In this document: positions 9,504-16,342 of the stretch, piece after piece
Numbering within the stretch: position 1 is the first letter of the stretch
Layout: every line of letters starts with the position of its first letter
Origin: an uncultured Bacteroidales bacterium
GTDB lineage: Bacteria; Bacteroidota; Bacteroidia; Bacteroidales; Paludibacteraceae
Reading direction: 5' to 3'
NCBI GenBank assembly: GCA_902780235.1
Contig: CACZEL010000011.1
Span: 80,356-144,355 of the forward strand
Length of the DNA stretch: 64,000 nt
Program-made: the position numbers and the translations under genes
The notes under the pieces: model-generated
Told to the model about the DNA's origin: nothing
Seen by the model: only the letters and a program-made list of their open reading frames with translations
Database searches by the model: none

Positions 9504-10366
9504 TATACTGTCCGTTGTTTATAGCCCGCAAGTCCTTGAGGACGAATGAATAAAAATGCTAGAAGGAGAATAAAGGTGATGGCATTCTGCCAACTGGTGG
9601 AGAAATGAATCAATACAAGACTCTGTATCAAGCCAAGTGTCAATCCTCCTAATACACATGCTTCTATTTTGCCTGTACCGCCGATAATCATTGCTACAAT
9701 GGCAGTGATCAATACATTCATGCCCATATTAACATCCATACCCACCTCTACAACATTCAAGCAAGAAGCTGCGGCAATAAAAAAGCCTCCGAGCAAAAAT
9801 GCAAACGCGCGGATTCTTCGACTGTTATAGCCCAAACCGGCAAACAATAATTCATCCTCACTGATCGCTTTGATCTTAAGTCCCGTCTGGGAACGCAAAA
9901 AGAATACGATGAATCCTATGATCAATACTAAACTGCATCCTACTTGGATAAGCTGAGGCTGGGACAAGGAGAATAAACCCACGTCATAAACGGCGTTAAA
10001 TGTAGATGATACCGATTTGGGTTCATTGCCAAAGAACAAGGCTAAGAGATTGACAATGATAGTCATCACACCAATAGATGATACCAATGCAATGTTGTTG
10101 GAAGCCTTTTTGCGTTTGAGAGGTTGATAAACGAGCAAATCGATGGAGTAATTCAGACCCATGGATAATAGTAGCGATATCCCTCCCGCGAGGCACAGGG
10201 GCATATAGCCGGAGAGCCACCAGAACATGTAGGCGGCAAAGACATAGATGCCGGCGGCAGCGATATGAAACACCTTGGTCGTGTTATATACCAATGCAAA
10301 ACCTATCGCTAAAAGCGAGTAGAGCAGACCGGTAATAAGACCATTTATGATGAATTGCAACAGCAT
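9503..10366 (-). CDS. livH: ABC importer permease, LivH type; first gene of the long operon
   Basis: 287 residues with multiple membrane spans. N-terminus MLLQFIINGLITGLLYSLLAIGFALVYN is the classic LivH opening, and FAFLLGGFFIAAASCLNVV plus the C-terminal LFIRPQGLAGYK fit the family. It is the first gene after a Bacteroidota-type promoter at 10405-10436, with a leader of about 36 bases. All genes from here to base 1 lie on one strand with gaps of 19 bases or less, so this promoter could drive importer, methyltransferase, binding protein and signalling cassette together. LIV-type importers are not common in Bacteroidales in my experience, which raises the possibility of horizontal acquisition (inference). 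Confidence 0.9.
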   Translation of the reverse strand: MLLQFIINGLITGLLYSLLAIGFALVYNTTKVFHIAAAGIYVFAAYMFWWLSGYMPLCLAGGISLLLSMGLNYSIDLLVYQPLKRKKASNNIALVSSIGVMTIIVNLLALFFGNEPKSVSSTFNAVYDVGLFSLSQPQLIQVGCSLVLIIGFIVFFLRSQTGLKIKAISEDELLFAGLGYNSRRIRAFAFLLGGFFIAAASCLNVVEVGMDVNMGMNVLITAIVAMIIGGTGKIEACVLGGLTLGLIQSLVLIHFSTSWQNAITFILLLAFLFIRPQGLAGYKQRTV

Positions 10367-10404
10367 TTTTAGACTCTCAAATTCCTCGGTTTTTCATTCA
10401 GCGT

Positions 10405-10436
10405 GCAAAATTACAACTTTTTTTCCAAATACGCAA
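10405..10436 (-). promoter_or_regulatory. Promoter of the importer/signalling operon
   Basis: Minus strand: -33 element TTG (10436-10434) in GCTTGCGTA, a 20-base spacer, and -7 box TAATTTTG (10413-10406) followed by CACGC. This matches the primary Bacteroidota sigma promoter TTG/TAnnTTTG. Confidence 0.8.
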
Positions 10437-10454
10437 GCGCACGCGCATTTTTCT

Positions 10455-10904
10455 TCATTTTTCCTCCTTCTGATCCGGGTGGTCGTCCTTGTGTTCCTTC
10501 AGATGCTTGAAGCATATGTTGACGATCATGATAACGATCGTGCCAAGGATAGCCTCGGCGAACATGCCTGCGCCGCAGAGACAGCCCACAGCGGCCGCGC
10601 ACCAGACGGTAGCCGCCGTTGTCAGACCCTTCACCGTGTCGCCGTTCTTGAAGATGATACCGGCGCCTAAGAAACCGATACCGGACACCACTTGCGCGAT
10701 GATTCGGCTGTTGTCTCCGCCCACGATAGACGGCGACATCAGTACGTACAACGCACTACCGATCGCGATGAGCGAGATCGTGCGAGTGCCGACCACCTTA
10801 CCGTGCAACTCACGCTCTGCACCCAAGACATATCCTAATCCCGTGGCCAATAAGATCTTCGTGATGACCACCAACCATTCTGTCTGTAAAAACGATTCCC
10901 ACAT
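10455..10904 (-). CDS. MgtC/SapB family inner-membrane protein
   Basis: 149 residues from ATG 10904 (MWESFLQTEW). The frame is open further upstream but that region contains the promoter. The family core GYVLGAERELHGKVVGTRT, LVMSP-like helix, VVSGIGFLGAGIIFK and GLTTAATVWCAAAVG is intact, giving four or five membrane spans, followed by a charged C-terminal tail rich in K, D and E. MgtC-type proteins act in Mg2+ homeostasis or F-ATPase modulation in other bacteria; here the role is unknown. Monocistronic: own promoter, convergent with nothing, and the importer operon begins downstream from its own promoter. Confidence 0.88.
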   Translation of the reverse strand: MWESFLQTEWLVVITKILLATGLGYVLGAERELHGKVVGTRTISLIAIGSALYVLMSPSIVGGDNSRIIAQVVSGIGFLGAGIIFKNGDTVKGLTTAATVWCAAAVGCLCGAGMFAEAILGTIVIMIVNICFKHLKEHKDDHPDQKEEK

Positions 10905-10923
10905 GTGTTTCTCAATTTTGCGT

Positions 10924-10955
10924 GCAAAATTACACAAAAAATTTGACATACGCAA
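10924..10955 (-). promoter_or_regulatory. Promoter of MgtC-like gene
   Basis: Minus strand TTG (10955-10953) in GCTTGCGTATG, 20-base spacer, TAATTTTG (10932-10925). The leader to the ATG at 10904 is about 17 bases. Confidence 0.78.
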
Positions 10956-10993
10956 GCGCGTGCGCATTTTTCCGTAATTTTTTTCCTTTTCTC

Positions 10994-11024
10994 TTGCATA
11001 TATCGCAAAATTGTCGTACCTTTG
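10994..11024 (+). promoter_or_regulatory. Promoter of WG-repeat gene
   Basis: TTG (10994-10996) in CTTGCATATA, 20-base spacer, TACCTTTG (11017-11024) followed by CAGCGC. Confidence 0.8.
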
Positions 11025-11050
11025 CAGCGCAAATTTTAAATGTATTGCCT

Positions 11051-11728
11051 ATGATCATTAAGTCAACGAATGATGACGAGATATATCTTTCCGATGAAGA
11101 TGCTTTGGCCGGTTATAAGGATAAAAACGGGAAGCTCATTGTGCCTGCCAATACCTACGATACGATACAAGTCCGGAAGCATTGCATTATCGTTACCAAA
11201 GGAAAACACATGGATGAGTTATATGGCTTGCTGGATCCGGAAGGCAATGAGATCCTGCCGTGCATGTCGGAGTGTAACTACTATTTATGTGAGGGAGAGA
11301 CGACGTGTATTTTGATGCAGCATGGTCAGGTGGGTGTTATCAATCTCGCCGGAGAAATCATTGTGCCTCTGATGTATGATTTTATTCATTGGAGGGAAGG
11401 TGATTTTGCGGAGGTCGAGAAAGATGGTTTCCGCGGATTGATGACCAAGACCGGAGAGATTCGCATCCCTATCATTTTTGACAATGTGAATTGGGACGAG
11501 GGGGAGTATGTGAGTGTGGAGATGGACGGACGTTGCGGTATGATGAATACGAAGGGCGACGTGATCATTCCGCTTGTGTACGAAGAAATCTTTCATTTTG
11601 GCGAAGGATGGGGTAGGCCTATCCCCCATGACCATGCACTCGCAAAACGAAATGGCAAATGGGGTGAGATTAACCTTAAAAACGAAGTGATTGTCCCATT
11701 TGAGCACGATGACTGGCATTGGGACTGA
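11051..11728 (+). CDS. WG-repeat protein
   Basis: 225 residues from ATG 11051; the frame is open upstream but runs through the promoter. It is made of tandem WG-type units: short strands with a G-L/M/V-I/M-N-x-x-G-E-I-I-V/I-P pattern, for example YGLLDPEGNEILP, VGVINLAGEIIVPL, RGLMTKTGEIRIPI, CGMMNTKGDVIIPL and WGEINLKNEVIVP. About five or six units, no signal peptide, very acidic C-terminus (EHDDWHWD). WG repeats form beta-rich protein-binding surfaces. The partner is unknown. Transcribed alone from its own promoter. Confidence 0.85.
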   Translation: MIIKSTNDDEIYLSDEDALAGYKDKNGKLIVPANTYDTIQVRKHCIIVTKGKHMDELYGLLDPEGNEILPCMSECNYYLCEGETTCILMQHGQVGVINLAGEIIVPLMYDFIHWREGDFAEVEKDGFRGLMTKTGEIRIPIIFDNVNWDEGEYVSVEMDGRCGMMNTKGDVIIPLVYEEIFHFGEGWGRPIPHDHALAKRNGKWGEINLKNEVIVPFEHDDWHWD

Positions 11729-11756
11729 TTTTTTTTGCATAAAAAATCCATATTTC

Positions 11757-11787
11757 TTGCATAATTCAGAAAATTGTTGTAATTTTG
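11757..11787 (+). promoter_or_regulatory. Promoter of small lipoprotein gene
   Basis: TTG (11757-11759) in CTTGCATAATT, 20-base spacer, TAATTTTG (11780-11787) followed by CAGCGC. The ATG at 12054 gives a leader of about 260 bases. Confidence 0.8.
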
Positions 11788-11894
11788 CAGCGCAAAAAGA
11801 GCATTGCTGGTGCCGACAGCGTAAAAAAGCGGTGACATATTGAATTTTCGCGTTTGCGATTTATTGGCACTCAAGAATGTAGGAAGTTTTAGAG

Positions 11895-11951
11895 ATATAC
11901 CAATAATAAGTCTGCAAGCGTCCATTTTGTGGACGCGACTTATCGGTATAT
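11895..11951. repeat. Long interrupted hairpin in leader of lipoprotein gene
   Basis: Three nested inverted-repeat blocks: ATATACC (11895-11901) with GGTATAT (11945-11951), ATAAGTC (11906-11912) with GACTTAT (11937-11943), and GCGTCCA (11918-11924) with TGGACGC (11930-11936), with loop TTTTG and a 5-base bulge TGCAA on the 5' side. It lies in the middle of the 325-base gap 11729-12053, which holds no other gene. Could be an RNA regulatory structure or a relic of a small mobile element. No U-tract follows, so it is not an intrinsic terminator. Confidence 0.75.
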
Positions 11952-12053
11952 GGGCAATTCCTACAGCCTTTGAGTGGATAAGGAGTGTCCATTTTTTTTG
12001 TGTATATACCAATCCCGGAAGGTGTAAGATGGGAATAAAAAACAAAAACACAG

Positions 12054-12431
12054 ATGAAAACAATTAAAATGCTGATGATGCTGGCAGTGCTTGCCGGCGC
12101 AATGGTAATGGTAGGTTGCTCGAAGAAAAATTCGGCTACTATTGATGTGAAGGTGCTGAAAGCAGGTGTACCGCAGGCTAACGAGCGCGTGTACATGTTT
12201 AGAGGTAATCTGCAAGAGGCATTCTTGGAGCACCCGGTTCATGCAAGCAAGAACATCGCAACGGATGAGACCGGTGTAGCCAGTTTCGACATTAAATCGA
12301 ACGATTTTGGCGCAGGCAATGACCAAGTTACCTTCGTTTTCGAGACCTTTGACGAAGACGAGAACGTAACGGGTAAAGTAGCGGCATCGGTTCGTAAGGG
12401 TGATGCCAAGACGGTGACGATCAATCAATAA
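12054..12431 (+). CDS. Small Ig-like lipoprotein of unknown function
   Basis: 125 residues. Lipoprotein signal MKTIKMLMMLAVLAGAMVMVGC with lipobox MVGC (Cys22), then a single beta-rich domain starting ATIDVKVLKAGVPQANERVYMF and ending with GKVAASVRKGDAKTVTINQ. The alternating strand pattern and GVPQANERVYMF with TDETGVASFDI resemble transthyretin/Big-type domains used to decorate lipoproteins. Own promoter with an unusually long structured leader, and its own terminator at 12451-12478, so a monocistronic unit. Confidence 0.8.
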   Translation: MKTIKMLMMLAVLAGAMVMVGCSKKNSATIDVKVLKAGVPQANERVYMFRGNLQEAFLEHPVHASKNIATDETGVASFDIKSNDFGAGNDQVTFVFETFDEDENVTGKVAASVRKGDAKTVTINQ

Positions 12432-12450
12432 AAAACCGTTCTATCCGCTC

Positions 12451-12478
12451 AAACCGCCTGAAAAATGGCGGTTTTTTT
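12451..12478 (+). terminator. Intrinsic terminator of small lipoprotein gene
   Basis: AAACCGCC (12451-12458), loop TGAAAAAT, GGCGGTTT (12467-12474), followed by T residues to 12478. Confidence 0.9.
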
Positions 12479-12488
12479 ATGCTCAGTC

Positions 12489-12519
12489 TTGCGTATGTCG
12501 CAAAAAAGCAGTACTTTTG
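12489..12519 (+). promoter_or_regulatory. Promoter giving a nearly leaderless transcript
   Basis: TTG (12489-12491) in CTTGCGTATG, 20-base spacer, TACTTTTG (12512-12519) followed by CAGCCGCTATG. The ATG at 12528 is only 8 bases past the -7 box. Confidence 0.8.
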
Positions 12520-12527
12520 CAGCCGCT

Positions 12528-13388
12528 ATGAATGAAGGAGTGAGATATTACAAGGAGTTATGGTCGGATGAGAAGGTAACTCCGACGATGTTGATGTCGC
12601 TGGCTCAGCGTATTTATGAGAACCGAAAAAACGAACATGCGAATGCGTTGCAGTTGTTGGTAGAGAGTACGACACAGCCGGTGAAATGCACGATGGGAAA
12701 CCATTTCATTATGTGCTTCTTTCTGCACAATGCGGAGCAGTATCGTCAGATCCTGCTGCAGGAGGTGCGTGAGGATTGTCAGGCGAGCGATTTTGAACAT
12801 TTTCCGATGGCGTTACGTAACGGCTGTTTTGATATTTACCTGCAATCCCGCGTACGTGATTGGCAAGAGAAGTCTGCGAAGCACCCCAAAGCGATACGTC
12901 CCTTTACAGAACTGGAGTGTTTCCGGTATCTTTTTACGTTTGAAGATGAATGCCACAAGAAACTCCTTTCGGAAGCGCCCAATGACTTTATACGGCAGTT
13001 GATGGAATACTACATGCTGTATTTCTCTGTAGTCATAAAGGACAAGTATCCGAATGAGGAGAACTTAATTCTTTTGCGTAAGATACAGCAACAGACCGCG
13101 ACCGCCCAAAGCATTCCGGCGCCGGAACAAGCGAAGGAATACTGCGAGTATATCAACCGCGAGAAACTGGCGGAGCAGCATATGTACACCCTGGACAAGT
13201 TTGAGGCGATGTTTGCGAAAGCGACGAAGGGCGAAGCGCCAGAACTCGCAGCTTTTCTGAAGAAATACGAGAAGTTGGGAGTCCTTGAATTCAAGGGTCA
13301 TAGCAAGCGGAGAATATACGATACGCTCCGTGCTCATTTTAAGGAAATGCGGGACTATACGTACCAAAATTTCACGATGGCTTATTAA
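12528..13388 (+). CDS. Hypothetical protein, nearly leaderless mRNA
   Basis: 286 residues from ATG 12528 (MNEGVRYYKELWSDEKV). An upstream in-frame start at 12465 would lie in the preceding terminator and run through the promoter, so it is rejected. No signal peptide or membrane span; mostly helical, charged, with several aromatic-rich helices (RQLMEYYMLYFSVVIKDKYP, RPFTELECFRYLFTF). I do not recognise the family. No Shine-Dalgarno-like sequence can fit between the predicted transcription start and the ATG. Confidence 0.8.
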   Translation: MNEGVRYYKELWSDEKVTPTMLMSLAQRIYENRKNEHANALQLLVESTTQPVKCTMGNHFIMCFFLHNAEQYRQILLQEVREDCQASDFEHFPMALRNGCFDIYLQSRVRDWQEKSAKHPKAIRPFTELECFRYLFTFEDECHKKLLSEAPNDFIRQLMEYYMLYFSVVIKDKYPNEENLILLRKIQQQTATAQSIPAPEQAKEYCEYINREKLAEQHMYTLDKFEAMFAKATKGEAPELAAFLKKYEKLGVLEFKGHSKRRIYDTLRAHFKEMRDYTYQNFTMAY

Positions 13389-13435
13389 GTGATTTAATTC
13401 TGATTTGATTCTCATTTGATTGATGGCATGTTCTC

Positions 13436-13466
13436 TTGGACATGTCATTTTTTTGCTGTACTTTTG
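13436..13466 (+). promoter_or_regulatory. Promoter of small-gene cassette
   Basis: TTG (13436-13438), 20-base spacer, TACTTTTG (13459-13466) followed by CAGCGTCTTTCGG. The same CGTCTTTCGG start recurs at the 14.6 kb promoter, and a close variant CGTCTTTCCG at the 55.2 kb promoter. Confidence 0.8.
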
Positions 13467-13541
13467 CAGCGTCTTTCGGTTCGTATCTGCCTATGCACGG
13501 CGGATTAAAAAACAAAAGAAAGAACCAAAGAAAAATAAAAA

Positions 13542-13588
13542 TGCCTGCCGCCATTTATATATAATAGTGCGCACTAAGGCGGCTGGCA
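13542..13588 (+). promoter_or_regulatory. Hairpin in 140-base leader of small-gene cassette
   Basis: TGCCTGCCGCC (13542-13552) can pair with GGCGGCTGGCA (13578-13588) with one mismatch. Its loop holds a perfect palindrome AGTGCGCACT (13566-13575). The left arm overlaps a 7-codon open frame (ATG 13541, MPAAIYI, stop 13562-13564). The structure ends 21 bases before the first gene. No U-tract, so a leader structure rather than a terminator. Confidence 0.65.
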
Positions 13589-13609
13589 GTTATTAAATTT
13601 ATTTTAATT

Positions 13610-13957
13610 ATGGATAACGTACCTTTTGAACAACTATGGCAGCTTCTCGCACCCGAAGGAGAATTCTGCCGCAGACGCAAAGTCTGTCTCCAACGCTGGG
13701 AGTCTTTCTCTCCGCAAAGACAAAGGATGATCTACAGCATCCTCGTGACGAAATTGACCAACGGCGACTATGTCAGTCCAAACCCATATTTCGCCATCGA
13801 TGACAACGACAAACCCGTCTTCCTTTCTGGCAATGAACAAGACCGGCTCCGGCAAACAGGCATTCCTCTCGTCATGGTCAAGTACCGCGAACGATTCCTT
13901 GTCTGCACACTCGAAACGATGAAGGCGTACCAACTCGTTTTCGTCAGATATGTTTAA
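13610..13957 (+). CDS. Hypothetical protein, first gene of small cassette
   Basis: 115 residues, MDNVPFEQLWQLLAPEGEFC onward. Cytoplasmic-looking, rich in Arg and aromatic residues (CRRRKVCLQRWESFSPQRQR), with a strand-rich C-terminal half (VMVKYRERFLVCTLETMKAY). No family recognised. It is followed 20 bases later by the next small gene on the same strand and shares the promoter at 13436-13466. Small genes with structured leaders of this type are typical accessory units of Bacteroidales genomes. Function unknown. Confidence 0.7.
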   Translation: MDNVPFEQLWQLLAPEGEFCRRRKVCLQRWESFSPQRQRMIYSILVTKLTNGDYVSPNPYFAIDDNDKPVFLSGNEQDRLRQTGIPLVMVKYRERFLVCTLETMKAYQLVFVRYV

Positions 13958-13977
13958 CCCTCTAATTATTTATCATC

Positions 13978-14313
13978 ATGGCTAAATGCACGATCGACCC
14001 GCTGACCGGGCAAATCCTTACGATCTCTGGACAATTGGGAAACACGCTCTTCAAAACCTATCGCAACGGTCAAGTGAGAGCCTATTTAACACCCAAAGGC
14101 GGATATCCACGTACCAAACCTGTTACCAAAGCGGAATTGCTTCAGCGTAAAATATTCTCCGTCATCGCTTCCGAAGTGGCGAGACGAATCAAAGCCGGCG
14201 ATACAAGACCCAGAAAAGTCATTTGGGCGGAAGTAAAAACGGATACTGAACGTATGCGGAACCTATGCGATGGCTATGCAATACCTATGCAACACGTGAC
14301 TGTTTATGAATGA
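13978..14313 (+). CDS. Small basic 'MAK' protein
   Basis: 111 residues starting MAKCTIDPLTGQILTISGQL. Segment GNTLFKTYRNGQVRAYLTPK is a strand pair with alternating basic and aromatic residues. It is followed by a helix KAELLQRKIFSVIASEVARR that resembles TKELQVRARFAAVRAMVAER in the gene at 15015, suggesting distant paralogy. The pattern (Gly-Asn-x-hydrophobic-x-x-x-Tyr-x-x-Gly) recalls short proteins of Bacteroidota mobile elements, but I cannot name the family. Overlaps the next gene by 8 bases (ATGAATGA). Confidence 0.7.
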   Translation: MAKCTIDPLTGQILTISGQLGNTLFKTYRNGQVRAYLTPKGGYPRTKPVTKAELLQRKIFSVIASEVARRIKAGDTRPRKVIWAEVKTDTERMRNLCDGYAIPMQHVTVYE

Positions 14314-14551
14314 AGAAACGAAAATCCCGCTTACCGTCATTGCTCAAAGACTCAATGACGCGATGAATGCCGATGTGGGTTTGCACGGACTTGACACCCT
14401 CCTCTATGGCTGGATCAAAAGGGGAAACCTGAGCAATGCTACCCTCCGGGTCCGTAACCAACGTGACGGGTACAGATGGCTCTCTGTCCGTGAACTGAAA
14501 TCGTTTTCTCACTATGCAGGCTACGATTTAACGCAAAACCGTAACATGTAA
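14306..14551 (+). CDS. Hypothetical protein, possible small DNA-binding protein
   Basis: 81 residues (MNEETKIPLTVIAQRLNDAM). Overlaps the preceding stop by 8 bases, so probably translationally coupled. The composition (IPLTVIAQRLNDAMNADVGL, then LSNATLRVRNQRDGYRWLSV and LKSFSHYAGYDL) is compatible with a small helix-rich fold. Similarity to any known DNA-binding family is not established. Last gene of the first sub-operon; another promoter follows at 14572. Confidence 0.65.
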   Translation: MNEETKIPLTVIAQRLNDAMNADVGLHGLDTLLYGWIKRGNLSNATLRVRNQRDGYRWLSVRELKSFSHYAGYDLTQNRNM

Positions 14552-14571
14552 CGCTTGCTAAAAACGATTTC

Positions 14572-14602
14572 TTGCATACCTCATCAAAAAGCAGTACTTT
14601 TG
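14572..14602 (+). promoter_or_regulatory. Promoter of second small-gene unit
   Basis: TTG (14572-14574) in CTTGCATACC, 20-base spacer, TACTTTTG (14595-14602) followed by CACCGTCTTTCGG. Confidence 0.8.
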
Positions 14603-14701
14603 CACCGTCTTTCGGAAAGATAAGATAATGAACCGCAGGGGCGTTTATCACTCATCCTCAGTCTCTACCGTTCAAAAAGGGATGTTCCGAAAGACGGTGC
14701 A
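14601..14701. repeat. 17-bp perfect inverted repeat spanning the leader
   Basis: TGCACCGTCTTTCGGAA (14601-14617) and its exact reverse complement TTCCGAAAGACGGTGCA (14685-14701), separated by 67 bases. The left arm begins at the -7 box/transcription start, so the RNA 5' end could pair with the right arm and close a large stem before the lipoprotein start codon. Confidence 0.9.
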
Positions 14702-14713
14702 CCTTATTTATGT

Positions 14714-14733
14714 ATCCGCCAATTTTGGCGGAT
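14714..14733. repeat. Hairpin upstream of small lipoprotein
   Basis: ATCCGCC (14714-14720), AATTTT loop, GGCGGAT (14727-14733). It lies 17 bases before the start codon at 14751. No U-tract after the stem, so it may control translation rather than termination. Confidence 0.7.
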
Positions 14734-14750
14734 CCCAAAATCGAACAATT

Positions 14751-14954
14751 ATGTCCAAACAACAAATCATTAAAATCATCATCTCGGTGCTCATTGCTGC
14801 GTTAACGGCACTCGGTGCGGCTTTCGGACTCTCGTCTTGTAACGTCACCCGAACCGTCACCACCAAGTCCGAGTACTGGCAACGCGGAGACACCTCTGCC
14901 ATCATCCAGTCCAAAACCATCGAGTCCTATGACGCATCCAAGAAAGGTCTATAG
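14751..14954 (+). CDS. Small lipoprotein, 'smalltalk'-like N-terminus
   Basis: 67 residues: MSKQQIIKIIISVLIAALTA, then LGAAFGLSSC with lipobox LSSC (Cys31), then a short polar tail NVTRTVTTKSEYWQRGDTS. The N-terminal membrane segment closely resembles the tiny Bacteroides 'smalltalk' proteins (MxKKxxxKIxxxxIxAxLTAxxxxxGxxSC), which usually sit in small accessory gene clusters. Here the protein has a longer tail. The frame is open to 14628, but that would put the 17-bp inverted repeat and a second hairpin inside the coding sequence, so the 14751 start is preferred. Confidence 0.7.
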   Translation: MSKQQIIKIIISVLIAALTALGAAFGLSSCNVTRTVTTKSEYWQRGDTSAIIQSKTIESYDASKKGL

Positions 14955-15014
14955 TTGACCAGAAGACCAGTCTACTAACAATTTATCAGTTTAACAATTT
15001 AACATCTAATTTCT

Positions 15015-15407
15015 ATGGCTAAAGCAAAAGTGGGCGCTGCCGGTATAGAGTATATCCAAGGCGCCATGAAACGACCGAAAAAGGTCAATGGACACAACCA
15101 CGGTAATTATCTGGTGATGACTCACCGCACGGCTCCGACCCAGAACCCGAACTGTCAGGGTATTTATTCCTTTGATTCCGATCGTTATGATCGAACAGGC
15201 GAGCCGACCACCAAGGAGCTCCAGGTTCGTGCTCGTTTTGCTGCCGTTCGTGCGATGGTTGCCGAGCGTGCAGACGACCTGTCGCACATCTCGTCCGACC
15301 AGGCAGCCTTCATCGCGCAGAAGGACACTGCAGGCGGCAAGAAAACCATGCGTGCCTACCTCTGGATGGTCTGCGGCGCAGAGTACGACGCCGAGCATCA
15401 AGGGTGA
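15015..15407 (+). CDS. Small 'MAK' protein of unknown function
   Basis: 130 residues, MAKAKVGAAGIEYIQGAMKR onward. Basic N-terminal half with His/Asn-rich HNHGNYLVMTHRTAP, a central helix TKELQVRARFAAVRAMVAER, and a C-terminal segment GGKKTMRAYLWMVCGAEYD. Similar in layout to the genes at 13978 and 58749 (MAK start, basic strands, then a helix with repeated Arg/Phe). Last gene before a bidirectional terminator. No family recognised. Confidence 0.7.
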   Translation: MAKAKVGAAGIEYIQGAMKRPKKVNGHNHGNYLVMTHRTAPTQNPNCQGIYSFDSDRYDRTGEPTTKELQVRARFAAVRAMVAERADDLSHISSDQAAFIAQKDTAGGKKTMRAYLWMVCGAEYDAEHQG

Positions 15408-15433
15408 TGCTCGTTTGAGGGTTTGAAAGTTTG

Positions 15434-15466
15434 AAAAATGCGACTCATTACGAGCCGCATTTTTAT
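15434..15466. terminator. Bidirectional intrinsic terminator between convergent genes
   Basis: AAAAATGCG-A-CTC (15434-15446), loop ATTAC, GAG-CC-GCATTTTT, giving U-tracts on both strands. Serves the plus-strand gene ending at 15407 and the minus-strand gene ending at 15463. Confidence 0.82.
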
Positions 15467-16335
15467 TTTTCGAAGGAGTGTATCTTCGTCATCCCTACAT
15501 ACGCCAATAGGATGAGATTCATCATTAGAGCATAGATGATAGCGGGAATGGCGATGATCTCGTTGTTGAAGATCAACGGGCTGCAAGCGATCGTGATGGC
15601 TTGCGCGGCATTCTGCATACCGATCTCAATGACGAGCGTGCGCCGTTCTTTGGTGGTCAGTCGGAGAAGCCAGGCAAGCAAGGCTCCGCAGCCGGTTGTG
15701 GCCAAGATGAGAAGGGTCATGGTCAGACCCAGCGAGGTGAACTCATTGACTATCGTCTGCTTGTGTTGGAAGAAAAAGACCGTCACCAACAGGATGAGCG
15801 CCGGCATGGCGATGCGTTTGAGCACGTTGTGGATCTTCGCAGCCGTTTGTTCACGGAAGATATTGACAATGAAGCCGATAGAGATCGGCACGACCATCAG
15901 CACGATATTCTGTATCAACAGATTGCCAATAGGTAACTGAATGTCAGTTGCCTCTCCTACGCTCGCCGTCACCCACGCCATGATGAGCGGAAGGGTGAAG
16001 AGGGTGATGATACTGCTGCACGCGGTGAGCGTCACCGACAGCGCCACATCGCCTTTGGCGAGCATCGAGAAGACGTTGCTCGAACTTCCGCCCGGACTAC
16101 ATGCGACCAACATGATTCCTATAATGAATAAAGGTGAAAGGTGAAAGTTGAAAGGTGAAAGGACTTGGATGATCGCCCAAGCAATCAGCGGCAATAAAAT
16201 GATCTGGCCCACCAATCCCACGATCACCGGTTTCGGACGTTGTGCAATCAGTTTGAAGTCCTGTGGCTTGAGCGTGAGCCCCAAGTCAAACATCAGCAAC
16301 GTCAGTATCGGCAGAACAATAAATATCGCGTTCAT
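15463..16335 (-). CDS. BASS-family (bile acid:Na+ symporter-type) transporter
   Basis: 290 residues with nine or ten membrane spans. Characteristic segments: MLVACSPGGSSSNVFSMLAKGDVALSVTLT (here split: ACSPGGSSSNVFS is the substrate/cation region) and the late motif VIEIGMQNAAQAITIA, both typical of the SBF/BASS family. Such proteins import organic anions with Na+ (bile acids, pantothenate, keto-acids). The actual substrate is unknown. The loop VLSPFNFHLSPLF between early spans is encoded by a heptad array (16133-16160), which looks like a later insertion or expansion. Starts 7 bases after the Pmp3-type gene stop; likely co-transcribed. Confidence 0.87.
   Translation of the reverse strand: MNAIFIVLPILTLLMFDLGLTLKPQDFKLIAQRPKPVIVGLVGQIILLPLIAWAIIQVLSPFNFHLSPLFIIGIMLVACSPGGSSSNVFSMLAKGDVALSVTLTACSSIITLFTLPLIMAWVTASVGEATDIQLPIGNLLIQNIVLMVVPISIGFIVNIFREQTAAKIHNVLKRIAMPALILLVTVFFFQHKQTIVNEFTSLGLTMTLLILATTGCGALLAWLLRLTTKERRTLVIEIGMQNAAQAITIACSPLIFNNEIIAIPAIIYALMMNLILLAYVGMTKIHSFEK
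16133..16160. repeat. Heptad array GGTGAAA x4 inside transporter gene
   Basis: GGTGAAA, GGTGAAA, GTTGAAA, GGTGAAA in exact 7-base register. On the coding strand (TTTCACC) it encodes a loop SPFNFHLSP. The same family appears at 36504-36531. Confidence 0.92.
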
Positions 16336-16342
16336 ACGAATC

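Noticed and set aside
12465-12530. Upstream start for the 12528 gene
   Set aside because: The extension would encode the preceding terminator and the promoter boxes.
14628-14750. Upstream start for the small lipoprotein
   Set aside because: It contains the 17-bp inverted-repeat arm and a hairpin; the lipoprotein signal begins at 14751.
13436-15407. Prophage or integrated element
   Set aside because: Small genes look accessory, but no integrase, attachment repeat or structural phage gene was found.
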